Positions 16,636-25,256 of a stretch of DNA of 64,000 nucleotides are shown in pieces. Under the pieces are notes generated by a model that was not told the DNA's origin, ran no database searches, and saw only the letters and a program-made list of their open reading frames with translations. The position numbers and the translations under genes were made by a program. Origin of the DNA: Paenibacillus rigui (GTDB lineage Bacteria; Bacillota; Bacilli; Paenibacillales; NBRC-103111). Position 1 is the first letter of the stretch; every line of letters begins with the position of its first letter. The DNA lies in contig NZ_NMQW01000017.1 of NCBI RefSeq assembly GCF_002234615.1, positions 310,001-374,000 on the forward strand. The letters run 5' to 3'.

Positions 16636-17616
16636 TTGTTAGCCAATTTCAAAAAAACACGCACCGGACTCATTGTCGCTACACTCTGTCTCTCTATGCT
16701 CACGGCCGGGTGCACGGACACCGCACAATTGAAGCAGGATATGCTTCAGGCTGCCGCCAAACAAGAGCAAGTCACAAGCTATCGTTTTAACGGCTCGCTT
16801 CAATTAAAAGCTGATGCCACCCTGCTCGGGCAATCCGGCCCGATGGCTCTGGCTTTATTCTCGCTGCTGAAGGATAGCAAGCTGGAATACAGCGGTCTGA
16901 CCGCTATGGAGCCTTCCCGAATGGAATCCGACCTGAAAGTAACCCCGGCTGGCGGTACTGCAATCGAGATCCCCGTTCTCATTAAAGATAGCAAATTGTT
17001 TTTCCACATGCCACCATTAAATAAACCAGATGAATATATGATGCTTCCCATTGCAGCTGCCAAGTCGGCTGCTTCTGCAGGCTCAAGCCCCGCAGGTCCG
17101 GAGTCTCTTAAAAATACCGGCAGGGTCACCTCGGATCTAAGCAAAAAGCTATGGGAAGGTGTGGATCCCAAGTGGCTTACATCCCCTAAAGAGACTGTCC
17201 AGCTTTCCGATGGAAGTCCAGGCAAGAAAATTACGCTGAACGTGAATTCAAAGAACGAGAAGGCCTTCAATGATTACTGGAGCACGGCTGTGCCAGGGCT
17301 GATTGACATTTTGAAAACGAATGGATTGGCAGGCTCTGCGAACGCTGAAGCCTGGACGAACACCTTGAAGCAGATCAAGCTCAAGGCTCCTTCTGCCATA
17401 GATATCGTCATTGATAATCAAGGGTTCATTCGCGAGCAGCGATGGGATTTGACCTTTACTTCCGGAAGCAGCACCAACGAAAACAAACTTCTCTGGACTC
17501 AGTCCTTAACGGAATTGAATCAAGCCCCTTCCTTCACCAAGGAAACCCCGGCAAAGCAGAAATCGCTTGAAGAGCTGTTGAAGCTGATCAAACCCGCTGC
17601 TGCCGCACAGAAATAA
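16636..17616 (+). CDS. Exported lipoprotein of unknown function
   Basis: 326 aa from a TTG at 16636 with AAGGAG nine to ten bases upstream. The signal peptide has a KKTR charge cluster, a hydrophobic core and the lipobox LTAGC with Cys near residue 26. The mature part alternates beta-strand-like segments (SYRFNGSLQLKADATLL, MESDLKVTPAG, IEIPVLIKDSKLFFHMP) with helices, which resembles LolA/LppX-like lipid-binding lipoproteins. This likeness is by pattern only. A terminator follows, so it is transcribed separately from the next gene. Confidence 0.75.
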   Translation: MLANFKKTRTGLIVATLCLSMLTAGCTDTAQLKQDMLQAAAKQEQVTSYRFNGSLQLKADATLLGQSGPMALALFSLLKDSKLEYSGLTAMEPSRMESDLKVTPAGGTAIEIPVLIKDSKLFFHMPPLNKPDEYMMLPIAAAKSAASAGSSPAGPESLKNTGRVTSDLSKKLWEGVDPKWLTSPKETVQLSDGSPGKKITLNVNSKNEKAFNDYWSTAVPGLIDILKTNGLAGSANAEAWTNTLKQIKLKAPSAIDIVIDNQGFIREQRWDLTFTSGSSTNENKLLWTQSLTELNQAPSFTKETPAKQKSLEELLKLIKPAAAAQK

Positions 17617-17629
17617 GTTAGTTTCTTTT

Positions 17630-17657
17630 ACTTCTTCCTTTGAAGAAGTATTTTTTT
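17630..17657 (+). terminator. Terminator after the lipoprotein gene
   Basis: ACTTCTTC (17630-17637) and GAAGAAGT (17642-17649) form a perfect 8-bp stem followed by A and seven T. Confidence 0.85.
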
Positions 17658-17718
17658 AACAATTTTCTCATAGAGTTGTGATAGCTTAGTTGAGTGCCAA
17701 GCAGGGGAGGGGATACGG

Positions 17719-18864
17719 ATGAGGCTCCTTCAACAAGCCGTTATGATCTTACTTTGTCTAGTCTTGTGTCTTTCTGCCATTCCCTGCCCGCAAACGTATG
17801 CCGCGACTGCAGAGGAGCTGAAGCAGCTGCTTCAAAAAGGATTGACGGTCTACGAGGTCGATCAAGAGCTTGCCCGAATCGCACGAGAAGAGCAGGAGCT
17901 GCAGCAGCAAATCAGCAAAACAGAACAAGACATTCAAACCCAACAAGCCCTTTCTGCTGAAACAAGGCGGCATGCCGCCAAAGTACTCCGGGCCTATTAT
18001 ATGGGCGACAGAGACTCGTTATGGATGCTGCTGTTTACCATCCATTCCTTTCAGGATGCTCTGGTCACCTTCGATTACCTGCAAATGATCGTCCGCAACG
18101 ACCACGATACGCTGCAAAAGCATCTGCGCAACCAGCAACAGCTGGAGGCGCTGCAAACGACCTTGCAGACGTCCAAAAGCAGCCTGCAGCAGGCCAAAGC
18201 GCGCTACCTTACGCAAAGAGAACAGCTGCTAACGCTGCAGCAGCAGTTGGATAACGAATTGGCCAAGCAGCCTGCTGCCGCAAGCATGGGGATCCTGCAG
18301 CAGATGACGCAGCTGACTGTCCAGTGGCAGGACAAGGGGTTACCTCTGTTCCGGACTTATTTTCAAGCCTTGGCACAGGCCATGAAGCAGCTCCCCGAAA
18401 TTATCTCGGACAGTAACAGCGGCGGCAACAGTAACGGAGCCGGGAACGGAAAAGCCAATCCAAGCAATCACCTGATCATGAACGGCTTTCAATATACCTT
18501 TCAGATCACCGATGAAGAATTAAATACTTTTCTCAGAAATAAAAATAGCTTGTTCCGCAACCTGACGTTCCAATTCAAAGACGCAGCCGTCATTGCAGCA
18601 GGCAGACAAGATGATATGGAAGTTTCCATTAAAGGACACTATGAGCTGGCCACCAAAGGCGAGGAAAAGCCTAAGACCTATATCCGCTTCCGCATGGATC
18701 AGCTCCTGTTCAACGGCTTCGAGCTTCCCCGTACGACCATTGATCAAATGGAAAAGGAATTCGATCTCGGTATCTACCCGCAAATGCTGGCCTCTTTCCT
18801 GCAGGTTACCGATGTCCAGATCATAGACGGCAAGCTCAGCATCTACTTGAAGCTAGCCTTGTAG
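17719..18864 (+). CDS. Secreted coiled-coil protein with unknown C-terminal domain
   Basis: 381 aa with a GGGGAGGGG ribosome binding site. A signal peptide ends at a TYA-A type cleavage site near residue 29. Residues about 30-190 are a long Gln/Glu/Leu-rich coiled coil resembling the N-terminal part of PcsB/CwlO-type hydrolases, with the AKVLRAYYMGDRDSLWMLLF segment typical of that hairpin. No NlpC/P60 or peptidase domain follows. After a Gly/Ser/Asn linker near residue 235, a domain of about 130 residues begins NGFQYTFQITDEELNTFL and ends ITDVQ-like strands; it looks beta-rich and unrecognised. It could be a regulator of a cell-wall hydrolase. That is inference. Confidence 0.75.
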   Translation: MRLLQQAVMILLCLVLCLSAIPCPQTYAATAEELKQLLQKGLTVYEVDQELARIAREEQELQQQISKTEQDIQTQQALSAETRRHAAKVLRAYYMGDRDSLWMLLFTIHSFQDALVTFDYLQMIVRNDHDTLQKHLRNQQQLEALQTTLQTSKSSLQQAKARYLTQREQLLTLQQQLDNELAKQPAAASMGILQQMTQLTVQWQDKGLPLFRTYFQALAQAMKQLPEIISDSNSGGNSNGAGNGKANPSNHLIMNGFQYTFQITDEELNTFLRNKNSLFRNLTFQFKDAAVIAAGRQDDMEVSIKGHYELATKGEEKPKTYIRFRMDQLLFNGFELPRTTIDQMEKEFDLGIYPQMLASFLQVTDVQIIDGKLSIYLKLAL

Positions 18865-18981
18865 ACTTGGCGTCTGCATCGGATACACTGCTTCATTGCC
18901 GGACTTTCGGAATGATAGATAAAAGCATCAATACAATACCTGAACGTGGATACACTACTGGAAGAAAGCGAGGCGCCAGCG

Positions 18982-19485
18982 ATGGAATTACAACGAACTT
19001 ATGGACTGGCTATGGAGCTGCCTGACGGAAAGCTGCCGGGATTTTATGCCCAGGTGATCAAAGCTCTTGCTGCCAAATCCCCTATATTGGACCGGGATAA
19101 GGAATTGCTTATTTTCAGCACACCCGAGGAGCGTGAGGCCTCCGTTCCGGTGATGAACCAGTACAGTATAAGCTATGACAAAGTTCAACTGCTCCTGCTT
19201 CCCGATTCAATCAAGACTCTCCCCGTATTTACCGATTACGGGTGGACGACCCGCTCCGAGCATACTTATGTGAACGCTGACGATGTTTATATTTATCAAC
19301 TGGAGTCAGAGAGCCCCGAGTCGGAGCCTGAACAGGCGTTAATCCAGCTGGAGGAGCATCTATGGGCGTCCTTTCCTTTAGGAGAACCGCCGGTAGAAAG
19401 CTATCTTACGGATATACAATCGGCGGAGCTAGTCGAACGCATTGCACTGGCATATCAATGCAGGGTAAAGCCCGTGCTATTTTAA
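18982..19485 (+). CDS. Protein of unknown function
   Basis: 167 aa from an ATG at 18982 with GAGG eight bases upstream; a longer frame from a GTG at 18946 has no ribosome binding site. No signal peptide or membrane helix. The sequence is acidic, with LPDGKLPGFYAQVIKALAAKS and DYGWTTRSEHTYVNADD segments that match no family I recognise. It follows the secreted coiled-coil gene by about 120 bases and is closed by a strong terminator. Confidence 0.65.
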   Translation: MELQRTYGLAMELPDGKLPGFYAQVIKALAAKSPILDRDKELLIFSTPEEREASVPVMNQYSISYDKVQLLLLPDSIKTLPVFTDYGWTTRSEHTYVNADDVYIYQLESESPESEPEQALIQLEEHLWASFPLGEPPVESYLTDIQSAELVERIALAYQCRVKPVLF

Positions 19486-19504
19486 AGGATCTGTTCAAAA
19501 ACAG

Positions 19505-19549
19505 AAAGCGCAGCAGAGGTACTGGATTTCAGTCCTCTACTGCGCTTTT
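19505..19549. terminator. Bidirectional terminator
   Basis: AAAGCGCAGCAGAGG pairs with CCTCTACTGCGCTTT with one mismatch across a 15-base loop. T-runs lie on both sides: TTTTTGTTTTTT on the plus strand and TTTCTGTTTTT on the minus strand. It separates the convergent genes at 19485 and 19567. Confidence 0.88.
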
Positions 19550-19566
19550 TGTTTTTTCCTAATCGA

Positions 19567-20898
19567 CTATAACAAATCAGCGGCCAACTGGGCCAGGTGC
19601 GAACGTTCTCCGCGTTCCAACGTAATATGACCGCTGATCTGCTGATCCTTGAAGCGTTCCACGACATAGGTTAAGCCGTTGCTCGAAGCGTCCAGGTAAG
19701 GGTGGTCGATTTGCTCCGGATCCCCAAGCAGTATGATCTTGCTTCCTTCTCCGACCCGTGACACAATCGTCTTGATTTCGTGTTTGGACAAGTTCTGCGC
19801 TTCATCGATAATGATGAATTGCCCGGGTATTGAGCGTCCCCGTATATACGTCAGAGCTTCCACCTGAATGCTGCCAAGACCGGCGAGCACTTTATCGATA
19901 TCCCCCGGTTTCTTCGTATCGAATAAATATTCCAGGTTATCGTAGATCGGCTGCATCCATGGCCGCAGCTTTTCTTCCTTCTCCCCCGGCAGATAGCCGA
20001 TATCCTTCCCCATAGGAACGACAGGACGGGCGATCAGGAGCTTTTTATACTTGCGCTCGTCCTCTACCTTCATAAGACCCGCCGCAAGCGTCAGAAGCGT
20101 TTTACCGGTTCCTGCCTTCCCTGTCAGCGTCACGATCGGAATCTCATCATTGAGCAGCAGCTCCAAGGCCATTCTTTGCTGTGCGTTGCGGGCTGCAATC
20201 CCCCAAATCGGCTCGTTACTCAAGAATAACGGCTCCAGCTTCTTCCCGTCTGCATTAACCTTCAGCAGGGCGGATTTCGAGGTTCCCATCTCATCCCTCA
20301 ATATAACGAATTCGTGCGGATGCAGCGGGTAGGCCAAATTTAACGAGTTGACACTCAAATAACGATACGTATAAAACTCATCTATGACTGAAGGATGTGC
20401 CATAATCGTCAAATATCCCATGTACATATCAGGCATATTGACAACCCGGTCGGTTAAATAATCCTGCGCCGTCAAACCAAGCACATCCGCTTTAATTCGG
20501 ACCAGTGTATCTTTACTGACTATAACTACAGGTCTGGGATCAGACCGCTCCTGTTCCTCCAAATGATAATTCAAGGCTACAGCCAAAATCCGGTTGTCGT
20601 TCGTCACCTCTGCGAACACTTCCTGCAGCTTGGCAAAGCTCCGATGGTTCAATTCCACCTTCAGCCTGCCCCCGCTCGGCAGCGGTATGCCTTCATGAAG
20701 CCTTCCTTGGGATCTCATGCCATCCATCATCCTGGAAATTTGCCGGGCATTTCTACCAAGCTCATCCGCATTCCTCTTCTTGGAATCAATTTCCTCCAAT
20801 ACGATCGCGGGAATGACCACCTCATTATCCTCAAAAGCGAAAATAGCGTTTGGATCCTGTAAGAGTACATTGGTATCCAGCACAAATACTTTTTTCAT
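19567..20898 (-). CDS. PIN domain plus PhoH-type ATPase (YlaK-like, PhoH2)
   Basis: 443 aa. The N-terminal PIN nuclease domain starts KKVFVLDTNVLLQDP, with acidic residues at the active-site positions (D8, E36 in IVLEEID, D46 region). The C-terminal PhoH ATPase has Walker A LTGKAGTGKTLL near residue 240, ARPVVPMGKDIGYLPGEKEEK, and Walker B FIIIDEAQNLSKHE. This is the PhoH2 architecture, for which RNA helicase/nuclease activity has been shown in mycobacteria. It matches YlaK of B. subtilis, and divergent ylaJ and downstream ylaH/typA genes confirm the neighbourhood. The window also holds a single-domain PhoH at 48023. Confidence 0.9.
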   Translation of the reverse strand: MKKVFVLDTNVLLQDPNAIFAFEDNEVVIPAIVLEEIDSKKRNADELGRNARQISRMMDGMRSQGRLHEGIPLPSGGRLKVELNHRSFAKLQEVFAEVTNDNRILAVALNYHLEEQERSDPRPVVIVSKDTLVRIKADVLGLTAQDYLTDRVVNMPDMYMGYLTIMAHPSVIDEFYTYRYLSVNSLNLAYPLHPHEFVILRDEMGTSKSALLKVNADGKKLEPLFLSNEPIWGIAARNAQQRMALELLLNDEIPIVTLTGKAGTGKTLLTLAAGLMKVEDERKYKKLLIARPVVPMGKDIGYLPGEKEEKLRPWMQPIYDNLEYLFDTKKPGDIDKVLAGLGSIQVEALTYIRGRSIPGQFIIIDEAQNLSKHEIKTIVSRVGEGSKIILLGDPEQIDHPYLDASSNGLTYVVERFKDQQISGHITLERGERSHLAQLAADLL

Positions 20899-21003
20899 TC
20901 GAGTCCCCTCCCAGGTCTGGTGTTTGGTTTAGTTGTACATAAGAATCAACAATTCAGGACATGCTAACCAAAGCAATATAGGGATGAAAGGAACGATAAA
21001 AAG

Positions 21004-21543
21004 ATGAAAATGATCATAAGCTGCTTGGTCTTGCTGTCCTTCTTGGCAGGATGTAACCAATCACCAAAGAATGGAGCTTCCCCCTCTCCGACAAATGAGA
21101 CGAATCGACAGGTACAAGTGAAGCAAACCGCGCCCCAGAAAAAGGAAATCGTCGATTCCCGGGCCGTTTCCGAACGTTTGGAGCAAATTGCCACCAGCAT
21201 CCCTCAGGTCGAAAGCGCCAATTGTGTCGTTTTCGGAAACACAGCGGTTGTCGGGATCAATTTGCCTCCGGATATGGACCGTTCCAAAGTGGGAACCATC
21301 AAGCTATCGGTTGCGGAAGCACTAAAAAAAGATCCTTACGGCGTTAATGCAATCGTTACTTCAGATATGGATTTGTCGGCCCGCCTCCGTAAAATAAGAG
21401 ACAACGTGCGAAACGGAAGACCGATCAGCGGTTCTGCAGAAGAAATGGCTGAAATTATCGGTCGAATCATGCCGCAGCTGCCAAGAGATGTGCAGCCGAG
21501 CCCGCAAAGCACAGAACCGCAAATGCCCAATCAGAACATGTAA
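21004..21543 (+). CDS. ylaJ: YhcN/YlaJ-family sporulation lipoprotein
   Basis: 179 aa. The lipoprotein signal is MKMIISCLVLLSFLAGC, with the lipobox Cys at 17. The mature protein has the YhcN/YlaJ pattern: AVSERLEQIATSIPQVESANCVVFGNTAVVGINL, then VAEALKKDPYGVNAIVTSDMDLSARL. Members are found in spore membranes or affect germination in Bacillus. It is divergent from the PIN-PhoH gene exactly as ylaJ is from ylaK. A bidirectional terminator follows. The ribosome binding site AAAGGAACG is a little distant. Confidence 0.87.
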   Translation: MKMIISCLVLLSFLAGCNQSPKNGASPSPTNETNRQVQVKQTAPQKKEIVDSRAVSERLEQIATSIPQVESANCVVFGNTAVVGINLPPDMDRSKVGTIKLSVAEALKKDPYGVNAIVTSDMDLSARLRKIRDNVRNGRPISGSAEEMAEIIGRIMPQLPRDVQPSPQSTEPQMPNQNM

Positions 21544-21572
21544 CTGTCGCAACGCGGAAAAGCATATGGAGA

Positions 21573-21603
21573 AAAAGCCTAGAAGACCATATTCTAGGCT
21601 TTT
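21573..21603. terminator. Bidirectional terminator after ylaJ
   Basis: AAAAGCCTAGAA (21573-21584) and TTCTAGGCTTTT (21592-21603) form a perfect 12-bp stem with a seven-base loop, with extra A and T on the flanks. The minus gene ends two bases to the right. Confidence 0.92.
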
Positions 21604-21604
21604 T

Positions 21605-21904
21605 TCATAGCAGTAAAACTTGCGCATCCAGCTTTTCAGCGGCGCGTTTGTCATACTCATATTCAGGCGCAACGGAAATCCGAGATCCATAGAACATCGC
21701 ATCCCGTACCATCGAAATTTCAATATCCATGCAAGAGAGCTTGAGAGGTGCTCCCTCCGAGGCTTCAGCCGCTAGTAGTGCACGGCCATAAATCGCATGA
21801 CTCGGAGATCCGCTTTCATAATCAATCGTACTCAGAAGCACAAACTGTTCATTTGGCAAGGCTGCATACAATGGCTCCGACAATACTGTGATCGTTTCTG
21901 CCAT
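21605..21904 (-). CDS. Small protein of unknown function
   Basis: 99 aa with a strong AGGAGGGG ribosome binding site. The sequence FVLLSTIDYESGSPSHAIYGRALL followed by AEASEGAPLKLSCMDIEISMVRDAMFYGSRISVAPEYEY faintly recalls the flavin-binding split-barrel fold of pyridoxamine-phosphate-oxidase-like proteins (YlaL lies in this neighbourhood in B. subtilis), but it is much shorter and the likeness is weak. No membrane segment. Confidence 0.65.
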   Translation of the reverse strand: MAETITVLSEPLYAALPNEQFVLLSTIDYESGSPSHAIYGRALLAAEASEGAPLKLSCMDIEISMVRDAMFYGSRISVAPEYEYDKRAAEKLDAQVLLL

Positions 21905-22098
21905 AGTTACCCCTCCTGCGTCTATTTGTGTGTGACTAACTGGGTTGTTGACTATATTATATCACAGGCAATGCTTGGCAACCATACAGCAGTGAATTCG
22001 CGATCGTTAACAGTGCATGCCGGTATGTATTGCAAGGTCGAGGGCCACTCCTTTCAGACAGGGGATAGTTTATTTTATCGGGATTCGCTCTTTTTATG

Positions 22099-22371
22099 TC
22101 ACTGATTGTACTTCGGATTGGAATTAATGTCCTCTAGCAACTGCTCGGCCAGCTCCTTATCAAAAAAAAGCTTCTTGGCGCTGTCATGCTGCTCATATGT
22201 AACATAGATTCTTGTCTCGTCCGACTCCGTTCGCCAATCGGTTACAGCATGATCCTCACGTAGAATCTCCTCAAAAAACGACCTTGTATCCTCTGCCGCC
22301 TGATCCCCGGGCCTTGCTTCCGAGACGATCTTCATTTGCAGCCAGTTGAAGAAGACATCTTCTAATCTCAT
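22099..22371 (-). CDS. Small acidic protein of unknown function
   Basis: 90 aa. The start was set at the ATG at 22371: the ATG nine bases earlier touches the GGGAGG ribosome binding site, which is then ideally spaced for 22371. That start lies one base after the stop of the upstream gene (TAAG ATG), implying coupling. The sequence begins MRLEDVFFNWLQMKIVSEAR and is acidic and helical, ending NPKYNQ. No family recognised. Confidence 0.7.
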   Translation of the reverse strand: MRLEDVFFNWLQMKIVSEARPGDQAAEDTRSFFEEILREDHAVTDWRTESDETRIYVTYEQHDSAKKLFFDKELAEQLLEDINSNPKYNQ

Positions 22372-22372
22372 C

Positions 22373-22819
22373 TTATTCATCCTCCCGCAGCAGTGTGACG
22401 CCAAAACCTTGTATATGCCAACTTTTCATTAGGCTTAACCAAACACGGTGCTGTGGATCGCCATTCGTGCCAGCAAGAAGGCTTTCGGCCGACTCAAGCC
22501 ACAAGTTCATTTCCTTCTCCGAAGGCAACCGGTCCAAATAAGCCTGTGCACAATGGGACAATTCCAGAGCATCAGGTCCGAAATGAACCCTTTGCATCGA
22601 ATCTATTTGAAAAGGCAGCTCATTCAACCCGCATGCAGACTCAGCGTCTTCGCTTAGAAGCAGGCCGGCTTTGAATGTGACCAGCATCCGGGGATGCACA
22701 GACCTCAGAAGCTTCAGGAAGGCACCTGCCGTGTCCTCCGGCTCCAGCAGTACTCTTTCTTCTCGAAGCGTCACCTCATCCCCAGATGCCTGCACGGGTG
22801 TTAACCAGTAACGGCTCAT
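22373..22819 (-). CDS. Protein of unknown function
   Basis: 148 aa from the ATG at 22819 with GGAGGTG nine bases upstream; an earlier ATG at 22837 lacks a ribosome binding site. No signal peptide or membrane helix. It has GDEVTLREERVLLEPEDTAG and a helix-rich end with WLSLMKSWHIQGFGVTLL. It lies between ylaH and the small acidic gene in one tight unit, suggesting a shared role that I cannot name. Confidence 0.7.
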   Translation of the reverse strand: MSRYWLTPVQASGDEVTLREERVLLEPEDTAGAFLKLLRSVHPRMLVTFKAGLLLSEDAESACGLNELPFQIDSMQRVHFGPDALELSHCAQAYLDRLPSEKEMNLWLESAESLLAGTNGDPQHRVWLSLMKSWHIQGFGVTLLREDE

Positions 22820-22848
22820 CTTGCCTGCCACCTCCATTTGAAGACTGC

Positions 22849-23118
22849 TTACTTACGATTTGCCCGGCTTGTGAAAAAATATCGGATCCGGTATAAAAAC
22901 ATCATAGCTACAGCTACCGTCAGACTAGCAACGATAGGAAGCGCTCCTAGTTGGAACATCAGCAGCATTAGCGCCCCAATACCAAGCACGATATAGACGA
23001 TGATCTCCTTCAAAATAGGCAGCCTGCGCATTTTGAACACTTTGTTGTAGACATAGGTCATCAGCACAAAAATGATCACATAGGTGATGTAAGGGTGTTC
23101 ACGAAACCATTCGGTCAT
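22849..23118 (-). CDS. ylaH: YlaH-like membrane protein
   Basis: 89 aa with three hydrophobic segments: YITYVIIFVLMTYVYNKVF, EIIVYIVLGIGALMLLMF and LPIVASLTVAVAMMFLYRI. The KVFKMRRLPILKEI loop is typical of YlaH. In B. subtilis ylaH follows ylaG (typA), and here too it lies directly downstream of typA after a terminator. Function unknown. Confidence 0.85.
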   Translation of the reverse strand: MTEWFREHPYITYVIIFVLMTYVYNKVFKMRRLPILKEIIVYIVLGIGALMLLMFQLGALPIVASLTVAVAMMFLYRIRYFFTSRANRK

Positions 23119-23165
23119 AGGATACGAGTCCTCCTTTTAAGCATTTCGTTTCAAAAGCTGCAAAG

Positions 23166-23189
23166 AAAGCTCTGAATCATCAGAGCTTT
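23166..23189 (-). terminator. Terminator of typA
   Basis: AAAGCTCTGA (23166-23175) and TCAGAGCTTT (23180-23189) form a perfect 10-bp stem, followed on the minus strand by CTTTG. It is 17 bases past the typA stop. Confidence 0.8.
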
Positions 23190-23205
23190 CCCGGAGTCTT
23201 TATGA

Positions 23206-25053
23206 TTAAGCGTTGGCTTCTGCCATTTTGCGGTGTTTCTCCGCACGTTCACGCTCGCTTTTATTCAAGATCTTCTTACGAAGACGAATCGATTTCGGAG
23301 TAATTTCACAATACTCGTCGTCGTTCAAATATTCCAATGCTTGCTCCAAAGAGTAAATACGCGGTGTTTTCATTTTGACGGTATCGTCTTTACCTGCGGA
23401 GCGAATGTTATTCAATTGCTTTTCTTTACAGATGTTTACAATGATATCTGTGTCACGAGTATGCTCGCCAACGATCATGCCCTCGTAGACTTCAGTACCC
23501 GGCTCCAGGAACAAAATTCCGCGGTCCTCAACGGACAACATACCGTAAGTCGTCGAAGTACCGGTCTCACTGGATACCAATACACCTTCATGACGTCCGC
23601 CAACACCGGCTCCATAATAAGGACCGTAGCTGTCGAATGCATGGTTCATGATGCCGTAACCGCGAGTCAATGTCAGGAAGTAGGTACGGTAACCGATCAA
23701 GCCGCGGGCAGGAATCAAAAATTCCAGACGCACGTTGCCGCTGCCGTTGTTAATCATGTTCAGCATTTCTGCTTTACGCGTTCCCAGGCTTTCCATAACC
23801 GATCCCATGCTTTCTTCCGGAATGTCAATGATCAGACGCTCCAACGGCTCCATTTTCTGACCGTCGACTTGCTTGATGATAACCTCCGGCTTGGAAACTT
23901 GAAGCTCAAAGCCTTCACGACGCATATTTTCGATCAGGATACCCAAGTGAAGCTCACCACGGCCGGAAACGATAAATGCATCCGGGCTATCGGTTTCCTC
24001 TACTCGCAAGCTCACATCGGTTTCCAGCTCTTTGAACAAACGCTCGCGAAGCTTACGGGAAGTTACCCATTTGCCTTCGCGGCCCGCAAACGGGCTGTTG
24101 TTAACGACAAACGTCATTTGCAGCGTCGGCTCGTCAATTTTCAAAACAGGCAATGCTTCCGGATTCGCCGGATCCGCAATCGTTTCACCGATATTGATAT
24201 CTTTAATACCGGAAATTGCAACGATATCGCCTGCGCCTGCCTCTTCAATCTCGATGCGCTTCAATCCCTGGAACCCGAACAGCTTCTCGATCCGTGCTTG
24301 CTTGGTAACCCCTTCGCGATTAATAACCGCAATCGGTTGACCTTGCTTCACTACACCACGATTAACGCGGCCAATGGCAATACGGCCCAAGTATTCATTA
24401 TAGTCCATCAATGTAACCAAAAATTGCAGCGGATCTTCCACACTCTCGGTAGGTGCCGGGATATGACTGATGACCGTTTCATAAATAGCCTGCATGTTAT
24501 CGTCCTGCTTCGCAGGATCGGAATCCATACTGGACGTTCCCATCAGAGCGGAGGCATACACAACAGGGAAATCCAGTTGGTCGTCATTCGCGCCCAGTTC
24601 GATAAATAAATCCAACACTTCATCGACTACTTCTGCAGGACGAGCATTCGGACGGTCAATTTTGTTAACTACAACAATCGGTGTCAGGTTTTGCTCCAAT
24701 GCTTTACGCAATACGAACTTCGTTTGAGGCATCGTACCTTCGAAGGCATCAACAACCAGCAGCACGCCGTCTACCATTTTCATAATCCGTTCTACTTCAC
24801 CGCCGAAGTCGGCATGGCCCGGTGTATCTACGATGTTAATCAGAAAATCTTTATAGTTGATTGCCGTGTTTTTAGCCAAAATAGTAATACCACGTTCCCT
24901 CTCCAAGTCATTGGAGTCCATGGCCCGCTCTTGAACAGCCTCATTCTCACGGAATGTTCCGGACTGCTGAAGCAATTTGTCTACCAGTGTCGTTTTCCCG
25001 TGGTCAACGTGAGCAATAATCGCAATGTTGCGTATTTTATCTCTTAAATGCAT
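23206..25053 (-). CDS. typA: Ribosome-binding translational GTPase TypA/BipA
   Basis: 615 aa, full length. G-domain motifs are AHVDHGKTT (residues 14-22), RERGITI with the switch-I threonine, DTPGHADF, and NKIDR. EF-G-like domains follow, then the TypA-specific C-terminus with [24 protein letters not shown] and ending [13 protein letters not shown]. It binds ribosomes and assists large-subunit assembly under stress or cold. It corresponds to B. subtilis YlaG and sits in the same neighbourhood. A strong promoter and a leader hairpin lie upstream (25134-25202). Confidence 0.96.
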   Translation of the reverse strand: MHLRDKIRNIAIIAHVDHGKTTLVDKLLQQSGTFRENEAVQERAMDSNDLERERGITILAKNTAINYKDFLINIVDTPGHADFGGEVERIMKMVDGVLLVVDAFEGTMPQTKFVLRKALEQNLTPIVVVNKIDRPNARPAEVVDEVLDLFIELGANDDQLDFPVVYASALMGTSSMDSDPAKQDDNMQAIYETVISHIPAPTESVEDPLQFLVTLMDYNEYLGRIAIGRVNRGVVKQGQPIAVINREGVTKQARIEKLFGFQGLKRIEIEEAGAGDIVAISGIKDINIGETIADPANPEALPVLKIDEPTLQMTFVVNNSPFAGREGKWVTSRKLRERLFKELETDVSLRVEETDSPDAFIVSGRGELHLGILIENMRREGFELQVSKPEVIIKQVDGQKMEPLERLIIDIPEESMGSVMESLGTRKAEMLNMINNGSGNVRLEFLIPARGLIGYRTYFLTLTRGYGIMNHAFDSYGPYYGAGVGGRHEGVLVSSETGTSTTYGMLSVEDRGILFLEPGTEVYEGMIVGEHTRDTDIIVNICKEKQLNNIRSAGKDDTVKMKTPRIYSLEQALEYLNDDEYCEITPKSIRLRKKILNKSERERAEKHRKMAEANA

Positions 25054-25133
25054 GGTTTCCCTAACCTCTCCTTATTTTGACCCTTCCAATTCTGCCCCCT
25101 TTGAGGGAGTGAACCGGGGTCCGTTCATAAAAC

Positions 25134-25202
25134 AAGCGTCGGACATAAGCGCCGACGCTTGACATTTACACTTATTATACGTTGAATTTGTGCAAAACGC
25201 AA
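25134..25202 (-). promoter_or_regulatory. typA promoter and leader hairpin
   Basis: On the minus strand: -35 TTGCGT (plus 25197-25202), 17-bp spacer, -10 TATAAT (plus 25174-25179). About seven bases into the predicted transcript comes a hairpin, AAGCGTCGG with CCGACGCTT (plus 25134-25160), followed by GTTTTAT. The leader is about 115 bases. The stem could be an attenuator or a stabilising 5' stem; it could also end transcripts from terC. Confidence 0.6.
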
Positions 25203-25256
25203 GGTAAACCGACAATTTTAACGTTTCCCTTACATTTCTTTACTTAGCGTTTACAT

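Noticed and set aside
23233-24609. 458-codon plus-strand frame opposite typA
   Set aside because: It is a complement shadow of a highly conserved gene, has no ribosome binding site and its product resembles no protein family.
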